NCBI GenBank assembly: GCA_002435865.1
Contig: DIWV01000007.1
Coordinates: 515,452 to 579,451, forward strand
Length of the DNA stretch: 64,000 nucleotides
Source: Cloacimonetes bacterium UBA6097
GTDB taxonomy: Bacteria > Cloacimonadota > Cloacimonadia > Cloacimonadales > Cloacimonadaceae
Reading direction: 5' to 3'
The position numbers and the translations under genes are program-made. The stretch's first letter is position 1, and each line of letters begins with the position of its first letter. Below the pieces are notes generated by a model. The model was not told the origin of the DNA. It made no database searches and saw nothing but the letters and a program-made list of their open reading frames with translations. Positions 1 to 7,667 of the stretch are shown here, one piece after another.

Positions 1-1
1 A

Positions 2-1195
2 CAGCTAAAGCATAAAATGATTTACTATGAAGCAAGCAGAGGCTGTGCCTGCAAGTGTATATACTGCCTGTCTTCCAGGGATGAACTGATGGATTGGCTG
101 CCAGAAGAAAGAGTAAAAACTGATATTGATAAACTGTTAGTATTCAATCCTAAGGTTATTAAGTTTGTGGACAGGAGCTTTAACCAGAAGAAGGAATGGG
201 CAAGAGCTATCTGGAAATATGTAATAGGGCTTGATACAACAGTGCCTTTTCATTTTGAAGTACATCCGGACTGGCTGGAAGCAGAGGATATTGCTATTTT
301 ATCAAAAGCGCCTAAAGGAAGAATGCAACTTGAAATTGGTATTCAATCTATCCATAAACAAACACTTAAACTTATCTCCCGTCCTTCTGACTGGAATAAG
401 GTAAAAGCTAATCTGCAGGCTTTGAAAGCAGAGACTAATATCCCATTGCACACAGACCTGATAGTTGGATTGCCAAATGAGAATCAACAACAAATCATAG
501 ATTCCATAAATGAAGTCTTGCTAGCCTATCCTGATGAACTGCAGCTTGGTTTCCTCAAAATCCTGCAAGGTACCCAAATGGCAGAAAACGCAAAAGAGCT
601 TAAGTATATTTATGCAGATATTGCACCGTATACAGTATTGCAGACACCTGATTTATCATTTGAAGATGTTCTACATTTTGAAAAGCTCTCTCTCATCCTA
701 AATCAGTACTGGAACAAAGGTGATTTCTTAACTGTCTGGAGAAAGGCTTTGGCATGGAGAGAACCATATCAGTGCATGGAAGAACTACTGCAGTATAACC
801 TGAAATCTGATAATCAACTGCACTCTATCGACAGGTTAAAGAGATTTGAGCTCATGGCAGACTGGATTACACAAGAATGGTCTGGAGAGGAACATGCATA
901 CCTGGTTGATGCCTTACGCTGGGACTGGTGCAGAAAAGCAGGGGAAGCATGGTTTCCTGATGTAATTAAGTCTGAAGTCAGCCTGAACTTCAGGAAAGAA
1001 CATTACACAGAAATAGTGGATTGGCTAAAGAGTGAATACTGGCAGAATGAAGACTGGAATATGAAACGTTTCATTGTCTTTTCTGCAACATCAAATGCCT
1101 TTGCGTTAGATTATCTGGAAGGATATACCAAAGCTGTATTTGTTTCATGTAAGAATGAAGAAAACGCTATCGTAATTTATAAAAAGCAATGTTAA
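2..1195 (+). CDS. Radical SAM protein (B12-binding/DUF4080-like), 5'-truncated by window edge
   Basis: This is the 3' portion of a radical SAM enzyme. The visible protein carries the [4Fe-4S] cluster motif C-x3-C-x2-C within GCACKCIYC, followed by a TIM-barrel-like stretch that includes IGIQSIHKQTL and HTDLIVGLPNE, which are typical of the radical SAM core. The frame stays open upstream of the first in-frame ATG (position 17) to the window edge and encodes QLKHK there. In relatives, the stretch before 'MIYYEASRGC' is the linker after an N-terminal cobalamin-binding domain, so the ATG at 17 is probably internal and the gene begins outside the window. The C-terminal 150 residues look like the DUF4080-type tail of B12-dependent radical SAM proteins of unknown substrate. 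Family assignment is by recognition only. The gene runs convergently into the tRNA operon. Confidence 0.8.
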   Translation, partial: QLKHKMIYYEASRGCACKCIYCLSSRDELMDWLPEERVKTDIDKLLVFNPKVIKFVDRSFNQKKEWARAIWKYVIGLDTTVPFHFEVHPDWLEAEDIAILSKAPKGRMQLEIGIQSIHKQTLKLISRPSDWNKVKANLQALKAETNIPLHTDLIVGLPNENQQQIIDSINEVLLAYPDELQLGFLKILQGTQMAENAKELKYIYADIAPYTVLQTPDLSFEDVLHFEKLSLILNQYWNKGDFLTVWRKALAWREPYQCMEELLQYNLKSDNQLHSIDRLKRFELMADWITQEWSGEEHAYLVDALRWDWCRKAGEAWFPDVIKSEVSLNFRKEHYTEIVDWLKSEYWQNEDWNMKRFIVFSATSNAFALDYLEGYTKAVFVSCKNEENAIVIYKKQC

Positions 1196-1196
1196 A

Positions 1197-1227
1197 TAAA
1201 AAAACCGGACGCCCTCTGCAATCCGGT
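1197..1227 (-). terminator. Rho-independent terminator of the tRNA operon
   Basis: Read on the minus strand, a 6-bp stem (ACCGGA/TCCGGT) with a 12-nt loop is followed by a run of seven T. It lies just downstream of the tRNA-His gene and ends the four-tRNA transcript. On the plus strand the hairpin has no T tract, so it should act in one direction only. Confidence 0.65.
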
Positions 1228-1238
1228 ATGAAAATAAA

Positions 1239-1315
1239 TGGGGTGGAAGATGGGACTCGAACCCACAACACCCGGAACCACAATCCGGTGCTCTGCCAAT
1301 TGAACTACATCCACC
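1239..1315 (-). tRNA. tRNA-His (GTG)
   Basis: The minus strand folds as a cloverleaf with anticodon loop TTGTGGT (anticodon GTG). The histidine-specific extra G at position -1 is present opposite discriminator C, and the 3' CCA is encoded (plus-strand TGG at 1239-1241). The acceptor stem has one apparent U-U mismatch at pair 6:67. It is the last gene of a four-tRNA cluster. Confidence 0.95.
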
Positions 1316-1357
1316 ACAAAATTATGACTCTTTATTATATTAAAAAACTGATTTTAA

Positions 1358-1434
1358 TGGCACGCCAGAAGGGATTCGAACCCCTGACCCACAGCTTAGA
1401 AGGCTGTTGCTCTATCCTACTGAGCTACTGGCGC
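1358..1434 (-). tRNA. tRNA-Arg (TCT)
   Basis: The anticodon arm is ACAGC-CTTCTAA-GCTGT, giving anticodon TCT. The T-arm GGTTCGAATCC and the encoded CCA (1358-1360) are present. The first acceptor pair is G-U. Confidence 0.95.
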
Positions 1435-1447
1435 AGGGAAATTTTCT

Positions 1448-1524
<77 letters not shown>

Positions 1525-1533
1525 TGAAAAAAA

Positions 1534-1610
<77 letters not shown>

Positions 1611-1623
1611 TCATTGTTAGGTC

Positions 1624-1651
1624 ATGAAATTAGGCTAAGGTTTTGTGTCAA
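1624..1651 (-). promoter_or_regulatory. Predicted promoter of the tRNA operon
   Basis: On the minus strand a perfect -35 TTGACA (1646-1651) is followed after 16 nt by TTTCAT (1624-1629) as the -10, just upstream of tRNA-fMet. Confidence 0.55.
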
Positions 1652-1684
1652 GCAAAAATCAGAGTATCAGTGCTTAAAATCCAA

Positions 1685-1712
1685 TTGACAAAAAAGTCTT
1701 ATTTAATTTAAT
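1685..1712 (+). promoter_or_regulatory. Predicted promoter of the alkyltransferase-like gene
   Basis: TTGACA (1685-1690), a 16-nt spacer and TTTAAT (1707-1712) lie about 20 nt before the start codon at 1734, which follows an AAGGGA ribosome-binding site. Transcription diverges from the tRNA promoter. Confidence 0.55.
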
Positions 1713-1733
1713 AATTATGAGAGAAGGGACATC

Positions 1734-2042
1734 ATGACAGCTGAAATAATTAAGATAATTAAGAGTATTCCCAAAGGCAAAGTTGCCACCTATGGTCAAG
1801 TTGCGAGATTGGCTGGTTATGCCAACGGTGCAAGGCAGGTAGTACGTATCCTTCATACCTGTACAGATAAGTACGATCTTCCCTGGCACAGAGTCATCAA
1901 TGCCAAAGGCGAGATTGCATTGTCTATCTATAATGGTGCAGATGAACAAAAGGCTATGTTAGAAGCAGAAGGGATAACTTTTATCAGTGAATACAAGATT
2001 GATTTGAAAAAGCACATGTGGCAGGGCAACAAACAGGTTTAA
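1734..2042 (+). CDS. Alkyltransferase-like protein (ATL, MGMT-family fold without catalytic Cys)
   Basis: The 102-residue protein matches the C-terminal DNA-binding domain of O6-alkylguanine-DNA alkyltransferases, with IPKGKVATYGQVARLAG and the Arg-finger region NGARQVVRIL. In true transferases the active site is PCHRV. Here it reads PWHRV, with Trp at residue 51 replacing the acceptor Cys. That substitution defines ATL proteins, which bind alkylated guanine without repairing it and hand the lesion to nucleotide-excision repair. The role is established for the family and inferred here. The ATG at 1734 has an upstream AAGGGA and a good promoter. The gene appears monocistronic and converges with the kinase gene 2 nt downstream. 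Confidence 0.9.
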   Translation: MTAEIIKIIKSIPKGKVATYGQVARLAGYANGARQVVRILHTCTDKYDLPWHRVINAKGEIALSIYNGADEQKAMLEAEGITFISEYKIDLKKHMWQGNKQV

Positions 2043-2043
2043 T

Positions 2044-2682
2044 CTACGCCCTGTTAATAATCTCGTACTTCAGATAACTGTTCAGCATTGTCAGCACAGT
2101 ATCAAATTCTTTTCCACCGGGCACAATAAAATCAGCATTCTTTTTAGTCGGCTCGATAAAAGCTTCATGCATTGGTTTTACTGTTTCATGATACTTTTCT
2201 AACACGGAATCCAACTGGTAGCCTCTTTCCTGAATATCTCTCTGGATACGCCTTGATAAGCGTACATCTGCATCAGTGTCCAAGAATATCTTGAGGTCAG
2301 CTAATCCTAACAGACGGGCATAGTATAGGGCAAAAATACCTTCCAGAATAATTACATGAGCGTTATCTATGCAGGTTTCTCCGGCACTTCTACTATGTTT
2401 GATAAAGCTATAATCTGGTATTTGTATACTTTGTCCCCCCAGCATTTTCCTGATATCTGATATAAGGTACTCGTGGTCTATTGCATCGGGATGGTCAAAA
2501 TTTACTTGTTTAATGTCTTCATCGGAAACGTGTCCCAAATCCCGGTAATAATTATCGTGAGAAACAATAATGGTTCTAGCTTCACCAATTCTTTCACCGA
2601 TTGCCTTGGCAATAGTTGTTTTACCGGAACAGGTTCCTCCGCCGATTAGGATTAAATGTGCTTTTCTTCTATCTGATTCCGT
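2044..2682 (-). CDS. Uridine kinase-like P-loop kinase with apparent ACG start
   Basis: The protein resembles uridine kinase/phosphoribulokinase enzymes that phosphorylate uridine and cytidine for nucleotide salvage. The Walker A loop GGGTCSGKTT, the substrate motif SHDNYYRDLG, VIILEGIFALYY and the Arg-rich lid RLSRRIQRD are visible. The frame has no ATG, GTG or TTG upstream of the P-loop back to the stop at 2713-2715; the first usable start (TTG) falls after the P-loop and would remove ATP binding. An AGGAAGG Shine-Dalgarno (2689-2695) sits 6 nt before an in-frame ACG (2680-2682), which would give about 212 residues, close to the usual Udk length of about 210. I take ACG as the start position; it may be a non-canonical start or a T-to-C change or error. 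The gene follows a STAS gene on the same strand. Confidence 0.8.
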   Translation of the reverse strand, partial: TESDRRKAHLILIGGGTCSGKTTIAKAIGERIGEARTIIVSHDNYYRDLGHVSDEDIKQVNFDHPDAIDHEYLISDIRKMLGGQSIQIPDYSFIKHSRSAGETCIDNAHVIILEGIFALYYARLLGLADLKIFLDTDADVRLSRRIQRDIQERGYQLDSVLEKYHETVKPMHEAFIEPTKKNADFIVPGGKEFDTVLTMLNSYLKYEIINRA

Positions 2683-2732
2683 TGAAAACCTTCCTGAATT
2701 TGGATGAATTTTTTATTTACTGTTAGGGCTTA

Positions 2733-3077
2733 TCAGCCCATTTCTAATGAATAGCTATCAAGTGCTGCATCAACTGTATCAAAGAACTGAAAGATTTTGT
2801 ATGCCCTGGTAATATCAAAAACCATTTTCGGTTTTTCCTGAAGCTTAACCAACCTGATATCTCCACCGGCCTGGGAAGCTGACTTAAGGCATGCTACAAT
2901 CATACCGAGACCTGTGCTGTCAATGAATTCACATCCGCCCATGTCAAAGATAAAATAAGGGGTTTTAGAAATTATCTGTTCAAATTTGCTCTTCAGGTCC
3001 GGAGCATTGTATGCATCCATACGACCCTGAATTTCCAAGACACCAACCTTGTTCTTCTCGTAAAAATTAAGATTCAT
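2733..3077 (-). CDS. STAS-domain anti-sigma factor antagonist (SpoIIAA-like)
   Basis: A 114-residue single STAS domain. FDMGGCEFIDSTGLGMIV carries the conserved Asp-Ser-Thr-Gly motif, and Ser54 is the residue phosphorylated by the partner anti-sigma kinase in this family. Such proteins bind a switch kinase and so release a sigma factor or control a phosphatase. No RsbW-like kinase or sigma factor is nearby, so the partner is unknown. The AGAGGTGATTT ribosome-binding site supports the start. It lies between the double glycosyltransferase upstream and the kinase downstream, all minus strand, probably one transcript. Confidence 0.88.
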   Translation of the reverse strand: MNLNFYEKNKVGVLEIQGRMDAYNAPDLKSKFEQIISKTPYFIFDMGGCEFIDSTGLGMIVACLKSASQAGGDIRLVKLQEKPKMVFDITRAYKIFQFFDTVDAALDSYSLEMG

Positions 3078-3135
3078 AAATCACCTCTTTATTTATATAC
3101 AAAATTAATATCATGCTTAAAAACTAAGTATAAAA

Positions 3136-5532
3136 CTATGCTCCCATTGTCAACAGTTTATATGCTTTAGAGTACCTTAAAATCAAATAATCATAAGTAT
3201 ATTTTGCTTCGACAATAGCTTTGCCATGCTCAGCCAGTTCGGCAAATTTAGTCTTGCCTGAATAAGCATGCTGCATTTGCTGGACAAGGTCATCAATATC
3301 TTCAGAGCGAAACAGAAAACCATTATAATTTTCTATGACCAGATTAGGATCAACAGCATCACTTTGTAAAACGGGAGTATTGCCAGCCCAACTTTCTGCA
3401 ACAACATTACAGACATTATTAAAACGGGATGGTATTAAACTGATATCAGCATCTTTTATCCAGGACAGAACTTCGGTTCTTTCAATTTCTCCTGTAAAGA
3501 TAACATCTTCCTGCAGAGCTTCTCGGCTTACGTGCAACTCCAGATCTTCAAAGAAATCAGGTTCAAAGTCTGTTTTACCGACAAATACCAGCTTTGAATT
3601 GGGTATAGCCGGCAAACTCTTTATAAAAGCTTTTAGAGCAATATCCTGACCTCTTAGATAGGATAGTTTGCCAACACACAGGAATATAAACACATCATCT
3701 GCGATTCCATATTTGTGTCTCATGGAAGGAAGTTCAGTATCAAATTCCCGGATATCAATCGGCACGGGTATTTGCTCCAGGCGTTCATTAAGCTTTCTGA
3801 TATACGTATACTCTTTTTCCGTAACAGTAAAAATGAAGTCAGTGTACTTAAGCAGACATTTCCTGAACCAGTTAAGCTCAACTTGTTTAAGCATATCCCA
3901 GTTAACCTTTCCATGTTCTTTGATAATCTGCTCATAATCCCGGATATCAAATACATTTAGAACTATGGGAATTTCCTTAATTTTAGCAGCCATGAATGCC
4001 AGAATATAATTATAATTCAAGCCCGGATAACAATGGATAATGTCAAAATCCATTTTCAGCAACTTAATGAAAACATCAGGACACAATGTCTTGGTCTTAA
4101 TATTTGGAAATTCTATGGGGTAATTTAAAACATCAAACAATCGGTATATAGTTACATTATCCATCGTTTCAATTTTGGGTTTGCTCATTCTGCGGGGACA
4201 AAAGACAGTTACATCATAAGTCTCAGAGAGCTTTTGTACAGCATGATATACATGGATGCCGGTTTTATCAGTATCAGGGGGAAAGTGATTTGTCAGGACT
4301 GCTATCCGTAATTTAGCAACAATCGAACTCTTTTTGTGACCTTCAATAACTTGTTCTAAGCATTGCAGAAGGTTCTGCCCGATTTTTTTTTCAGAATAGG
4401 TAATCTGAGCAGTATTGTAAAGCAATTGTCCCATATCAATAGTTTCACGGGGGTTGGATATCATTTTTATTAAACGGTCGCAGTAATCATCAGTTCGGTC
4501 TTCTATAGCAATTTCATCAGGACTGAATGTAAGTCCTGAGGCAGCAGCAGTTGTTGTTAAAACTGCTTTTTTCATCTGAGCTGCTTCAAGTATGCGTTGA
4601 CTGGCTGTAGACATTTTTCTTAGCGGAAGTATAACAAATAAACTTGCCTTTATATATAAATAGATATTTTCCACTTCACCCAGAAGTTTAATTCTGCCGC
4701 CGCACAATTGTTCGTGAATAGAACTGCTGTTTTTCCCCACAACATAGATTTTGATATCTTTATCCTGCATCTTCTTAGAGATTCTGGGATAAATCTCTTT
4801 CGTCAGATAAAGGAAAGCATCCAGATTGGCTTCTGTATCAAGATTACCAAAAAACAGGAGAAATTTATCATTAAGCAGCTTTTTTTCAGTTTCGTTAAGT
4901 TCCCGGTTTAATTTAGGAATTTCTTTTTCATCCAAAGCATCCGGCAGGAATATAAAGTTTTCACAATTCTGGGGTAAGGCACAAAAATTAAGTGTCCTTG
5001 TCCTGTCATAATTACCGGCGAAAAAGAAATGGTAGTTTTTTCGGAATACTATACGTTCCAGGCTCTTAACAGAATAATATTCCAGCTGTGATTTTCTGTT
5101 TTTCAGAGTAGGATTTTGACTCCATTTTAGCAGGGCAGAGTCAGAAAGAAGATGTTCAGTATCAAACAGGATGCTGCAATTTTCCAAAGCAGTTTCTGCT
5201 GCAAAAGCAAGATTGGCAAACCTGATACCCCGAAATACTATAGCTTCATATCTTTTTGTGACGATTATCTGTGTAAATTTATCGAGGTTTTCTTTTGTGA
5301 AATGAAAGACAGAATATGTTTTTAAAAGTCCGGATTTAGCGGTTGTTAATGTATAAATCTGCTCAAAACCTTTGTGTTCAGGATAGCCTTTAGTCAGATA
5401 ATCCGGGGTTTTAACAACCAATAAATCTGCATCAAAATTCTTGCTGATGACGTTCCAGATGAACTGACTACGGCTGTATCCTTTATTTGAAGGATCAGAA
5501 AAAGGTAAATCAACATATAATATCTTATTCAT
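3136..5532 (-). CDS. Fused tandem glycosyltransferase (two GT4-like modules)
   Basis: The 798-residue protein contains two complete GT-B type modules. Residues about 1-405 end in the motif FFGNLDTEANLDAFLYL and a nucleotide-sugar region EAAQMKKAVLTTTAAASGL. Residues about 408-798 restart with LRIAVLTNHFPPDTDKTG, the glycine-rich N-terminus of GT4 enzymes, followed by FLCVGKLSYLRGQDIALKAF, VFVGKTD, and SRFNNVCNVVAESWA, the equivalent of the family's acceptor/nucleotide EX7E region. The first module lacks an obvious EX7E pair. No membrane segment or signal peptide is evident, so it is probably cytosolic or membrane-associated and acts in surface polysaccharide or glycolipid assembly. The sugar and acceptor cannot be read from the sequence. 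No other polysaccharide genes flank it. Confidence 0.8.
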   Translation of the reverse strand: MNKILYVDLPFSDPSNKGYSRSQFIWNVISKNFDADLLVVKTPDYLTKGYPEHKGFEQIYTLTTAKSGLLKTYSVFHFTKENLDKFTQIIVTKRYEAIVFRGIRFANLAFAAETALENCSILFDTEHLLSDSALLKWSQNPTLKNRKSQLEYYSVKSLERIVFRKNYHFFFAGNYDRTRTLNFCALPQNCENFIFLPDALDEKEIPKLNRELNETEKKLLNDKFLLFFGNLDTEANLDAFLYLTKEIYPRISKKMQDKDIKIYVVGKNSSSIHEQLCGGRIKLLGEVENIYLYIKASLFVILPLRKMSTASQRILEAAQMKKAVLTTTAAASGLTFSPDEIAIEDRTDDYCDRLIKMISNPRETIDMGQLLYNTAQITYSEKKIGQNLLQCLEQVIEGHKKSSIVAKLRIAVLTNHFPPDTDKTGIHVYHAVQKLSETYDVTVFCPRRMSKPKIETMDNVTIYRLFDVLNYPIEFPNIKTKTLCPDVFIKLLKMDFDIIHCYPGLNYNYILAFMAAKIKEIPIVLNVFDIRDYEQIIKEHGKVNWDMLKQVELNWFRKCLLKYTDFIFTVTEKEYTYIRKLNERLEQIPVPIDIREFDTELPSMRHKYGIADDVFIFLCVGKLSYLRGQDIALKAFIKSLPAIPNSKLVFVGKTDFEPDFFEDLELHVSREALQEDVIFTGEIERTEVLSWIKDADISLIPSRFNNVCNVVAESWAGNTPVLQSDAVDPNLVIENYNGFLFRSEDIDDLVQQMQHAYSGKTKFAELAEHGKAIVEAKYTYDYLILRYSKAYKLLTMGA

Positions 5533-5545
5533 AACTATTTTTGGG

Positions 5546-5635
5546 CTATTTGTCCAGCCAGGCTGGATTTTGAGTTGATAACAAAGAAGACAGTACTAAC
5601 AGCAAAAAGAATAAAATTGCACAATTCCGTTTCAT
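5546..5635 (-). CDS. 29-residue hydrophobic small protein or leader ORF
   Basis: An unlisted short ORF begins with ATG at 5633-5635 behind a strong GAGGAG ribosome-binding site and ends 13 nt before the double glycosyltransferase start. The peptide begins MKRNCAILFFLLLVLSSLL and ends in TQNPAWLDK: two basic residues, a 14-residue hydrophobic core and a polar tail, like a signal peptide or a single-pass membrane peptide. A TTGACA promoter lies just upstream. It could be a real small membrane protein, a leader peptide coupling translation into the glycosyltransferase, or the remnant of a secreted protein. No homologue is recognised. Confidence 0.45.
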   Translation of the reverse strand: MKRNCAILFFLLLVLSSLLSTQNPAWLDK

Positions 5636-5658
5636 ATAGTCTCTCCTCAGTAATAATA

Positions 5659-5688
5659 TCATTACGATTTACATATCTAATGTGTCAA
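5659..5688 (-). promoter_or_regulatory. Predicted promoter for the small ORF-glycosyltransferase-STAS unit
   Basis: On the minus strand TTGACA (5683-5688) is separated by 18 nt from TAATGA (5659-5664), directly upstream of the 29-codon ORF. Confidence 0.5.
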
Positions 5689-5856
5689 GTGAAAATGGCA
5701 ACAAGGATACTTCAAACATCAGATAAGTTTAATTCCCGGTTACATTTGAAAAGATAAAAAAAGTTCTTTTTCTGTTAGAAGGAGATTTACTCATTATTAA
5801 AAGCCATTCTTTGTTTATTCATTTCTTTAATGCGTCCCATGTTTATCTCAGGTTAA

Positions 5857-5920
5857 TACCGGGTAGTTCCCGGGTTTCACCCGGGAACTACCCGGGAACT
5901 ACCAGGGAACTACCCGGTAT
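5857..5920. repeat. 11-bp phased inverted array I
   Basis: Between the divergent glycosyltransferase and thiamine operons lie five consecutive 11-mers in exact phase from 5861 to 5915: GGGTAGTTCCC, GGGTTTCACCC, GGGAACTACCC, GGGAACTACCA, GGGAACTACCC. The left end is the inverted copy of the right, so about 17 bp pair perfectly around a 3-nt loop; outer units can pair in alternative registers. It shares its unit with array III. The remaining gap (5689-6044) shows nothing else I can name. Confidence 0.9.
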
Positions 5921-6044
5921 ATATTAAAGGTAGAAGTTAGATTGCTAAAGGATTTGGTTGATGTATTATAACGCATGAGAACACCATCCTTGAATAAGAT
6001 AAGTAAGTGCGAAACAAGGAAATAATAATTCTGATTATGAATTG

Positions 6045-6072
6045 TTGACATAAAATCACAACTTAATATTTT
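6045..6072 (+). promoter_or_regulatory. Predicted promoter of the thiamine operon
   Basis: TTGACA (6045-6050), 16-nt spacer, TATTTT (6067-6072). Transcription would start about 8 nt later, right at the 5' edge of the TPP riboswitch. Confidence 0.65.
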
Positions 6073-6082
6073 TGCCATCAAT

Positions 6083-6160
6083 ACAGGGGTGCTGGAAGAA
6101 ATTCCGGCTGAGATTATACTCTTCGAACCTGATCCGGATAATGCCGGCGTAGGAAAGTAA
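6083..6160 (+). ncRNA. TPP riboswitch (THI element)
   Basis: The conserved THI-box blocks are present in order: CAGGGGTGC, GGCTGAGATTATAC, GAACCTGAT, GGATAATGCCGGCGTAGGAAA. It senses thiamine pyrophosphate and lies in the leader of thi4-thiE-thiC-thiD, consistent with repression when the vitamin is plentiful. Confidence 0.95.
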
Positions 6161-6206
6161 CATCTACTTGCTACTTAAACTGCTCTCGAAGGCACAATCA
6201 ATACAT

Positions 6207-6230
6207 CCCCCTTATAATAAAAAAAGGGGA
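6207..6230 (+). promoter_or_regulatory. Hairpin sequestering the thi4 ribosome-binding site
   Basis: CCCCTT (6208-6213) can pair with AAGGGG (6224-6229) across a 10-nt A/T loop. The GGGG is the only good Shine-Dalgarno before the ATG at 6236. This suggests the riboswitch works on translation initiation, since no terminator with a T tract follows the aptamer. Inference from pairing only. Confidence 0.5.
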
Positions 6231-6235
6231 AAATT

Positions 6236-7021
6236 ATGGAACATCAAATCTCTTCAGCAATTGTAAACAGTTGGTTTGATAAGCTTAATAGCAATCTAAA
6301 GACAGATGCAATTATTGTGGGAGGAGGTCCTTCCGGGCTTGTCTGTGCAGCAGAACTTGCCGATTCAGGCATTTCAACAGCCATTATTGAACGCAAAATA
6401 GCTCCCGGAGGTGGTATGTGGGGCGGAGCTATGCTATTCAACAAGATTGTTATCCAGCAGGAAGCAATCCACATTCTTGACGAATACAATATCAGATATG
6501 CCCAATATTCTGAGGGATTATATGTTGCTGATTCGATAGAAGCAACATCTGCTTTGGTTTACAACGCTACGCATAAAGGTGTGGACATCTTCAATGGGAT
6601 GACTGTGGAAGATGTAATTATGGAGGATGAAAGAGTTACTGGTGTAGTAATAAACTGGACTGCGGTTTCTCTCAATCACATGCATGTTGACCCTCTTACG
6701 ATGACAGCCAAAGCAGTCTTGGACGGCACAGGTCATCCGTGTGAAGTTGTAAGCATATTAACTCGTAAGAACAGGATAGAACTGAATCTTCCTCAAAAAA
6801 ACGTGCTGTATGAACGCTCAATGAATGCAGCTGCAGGAGAAAGGGACTGTGTAAAAAACACTATGCAAGTCTTTCCGGGGCTTTTTGTAAGTGGTATGGC
6901 AGCTTGCGGAGTGAGTGGCAGCAACAGGATGGGACCTATCTTTGGAGGAATGCTTCTATCCGGCAAAAAAGCTGCAAAGATTATTGCTGAAACAATTGGC
7001 GGAGTAAACAAAAATGAATAA
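6236..7021 (+). CDS. thi4: Thi4-type thiazole synthase (sulfide-using His variant)
   Basis: The protein makes the thiazole half of thiamine from NAD and glycine. The FAD/NAD-binding GGGPSGLVCAAELA (residues 29-42), the GGGMWGGAMLFNK motif and the C-terminal GSNRMGPIFGGML are diagnostic of the Thi4 family (261 residues, the usual archaeal/bacterial length). Eukaryotic Thi4 donates sulfur from an active-site Cys and is used up. Here the equivalent segment reads LNHMHVDPLT with His at residue 150, as in methanogen Thi4, which uses free sulfide catalytically. This fits an anaerobe in sulfidic habitats. It is the first gene of the riboswitch-controlled operon and overlaps thiE by 8 nt. No thiG, thiS, thiF or thiH is visible in the window, so Thi4 probably replaces that route. 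Confidence 0.92.
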   Translation: MEHQISSAIVNSWFDKLNSNLKTDAIIVGGGPSGLVCAAELADSGISTAIIERKIAPGGGMWGGAMLFNKIVIQQEAIHILDEYNIRYAQYSEGLYVADSIEATSALVYNATHKGVDIFNGMTVEDVIMEDERVTGVVINWTAVSLNHMHVDPLTMTAKAVLDGTGHPCEVVSILTRKNRIELNLPQKNVLYERSMNAAAGERDCVKNTMQVFPGLFVSGMAACGVSGSNRMGPIFGGMLLSGKKAAKIIAETIGGVNKNE

Positions 7022-7667
7022 CTTCGGTCTATATATAGTCATTACAAGACCAATTCTTGACTACAATGTATTTGTACAAGCCTGTGTGGATGAGAATGTA
7101 CAGATGATTCAGCTAAGAGAAAAGCATCTATTAATCAAAGATTTATTAATTCTGTCGAAGAAACTTAAAAGAATCACTACTGGCACAAACACTAAGTTTA
7201 TTCTTAATGATTTTCCAAATGTTGCTGCTCTCGCTCAAGCAGATGGAGTACATCTGGGGTCAGAAGATGTAAGTCTAGGAGATGCATTGGATATTTATAA
7301 TAAGGAAAAGATATATGGAGTATCTACTCATAGCTATTCGGATGCTGTGAATGTTATCAACAGGTATAAGAATGGTACATGGGGCCTAAAACCGGATTAC
7401 ATGAGTTTCGGTCCTATCTATGCCACACCAACAAAGGAAATACCTGATGAACCGGTGGGACTTGGTCTGCTGGCATGTGTGATGAATTTGTCACCAATAC
7501 CGGTGGTGGCAATCGGAGGTATCTTTCCGGAGAATATACAGAATGTATTATCCTGCGGTGCAAAAAACATTGCAATGGTAAGATATTTCACCCAGGCAAA
7601 AGAGATAACAGAATTAAAAGATAGAATTCGCACAATTCAGTCAATCATAAAGGAGAACCGAAAATGA
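7014..7667 (+). CDS. thiE: Thiamine-phosphate synthase ThiE
   Basis: ThiE joins HMP-pyrophosphate to thiazole phosphate carboxylate to give thiamine phosphate. The 217-residue TIM barrel shows MIQLREKHL near the start, the pyrophosphate-binding ILNDFPNVAALAQADGVHLG, the GVSTHS strand, YMSFGPIYATPTK and the phosphate loop PVVAIGGIFPENI. Length and motifs are standard. The start codon lies inside thi4 and the stop overlaps the thiC start (ATGA), indicating translational coupling. Confidence 0.95.
   Translation: MNNFGLYIVITRPILDYNVFVQACVDENVQMIQLREKHLLIKDLLILSKKLKRITTGTNTKFILNDFPNVAALAQADGVHLGSEDVSLGDALDIYNKEKIYGVSTHSYSDAVNVINRYKNGTWGLKPDYMSFGPIYATPTKEIPDEPVGLGLLACVMNLSPIPVVAIGGIFPENIQNVLSCGAKNIAMVRYFTQAKEITELKDRIRTIQSIIKENRK

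Noticed and set aside
3720..3956. Open frames on both strands within the double glycosyltransferase gene
   Set aside because: They are out-of-frame shadows of a clear coding sequence and have no start signals or recognisable motifs.
5857..5920. Possible CRISPR array
   Set aside because: Units are 11 bp, abut without spacers and include inverted copies. No cas genes are present in the window.
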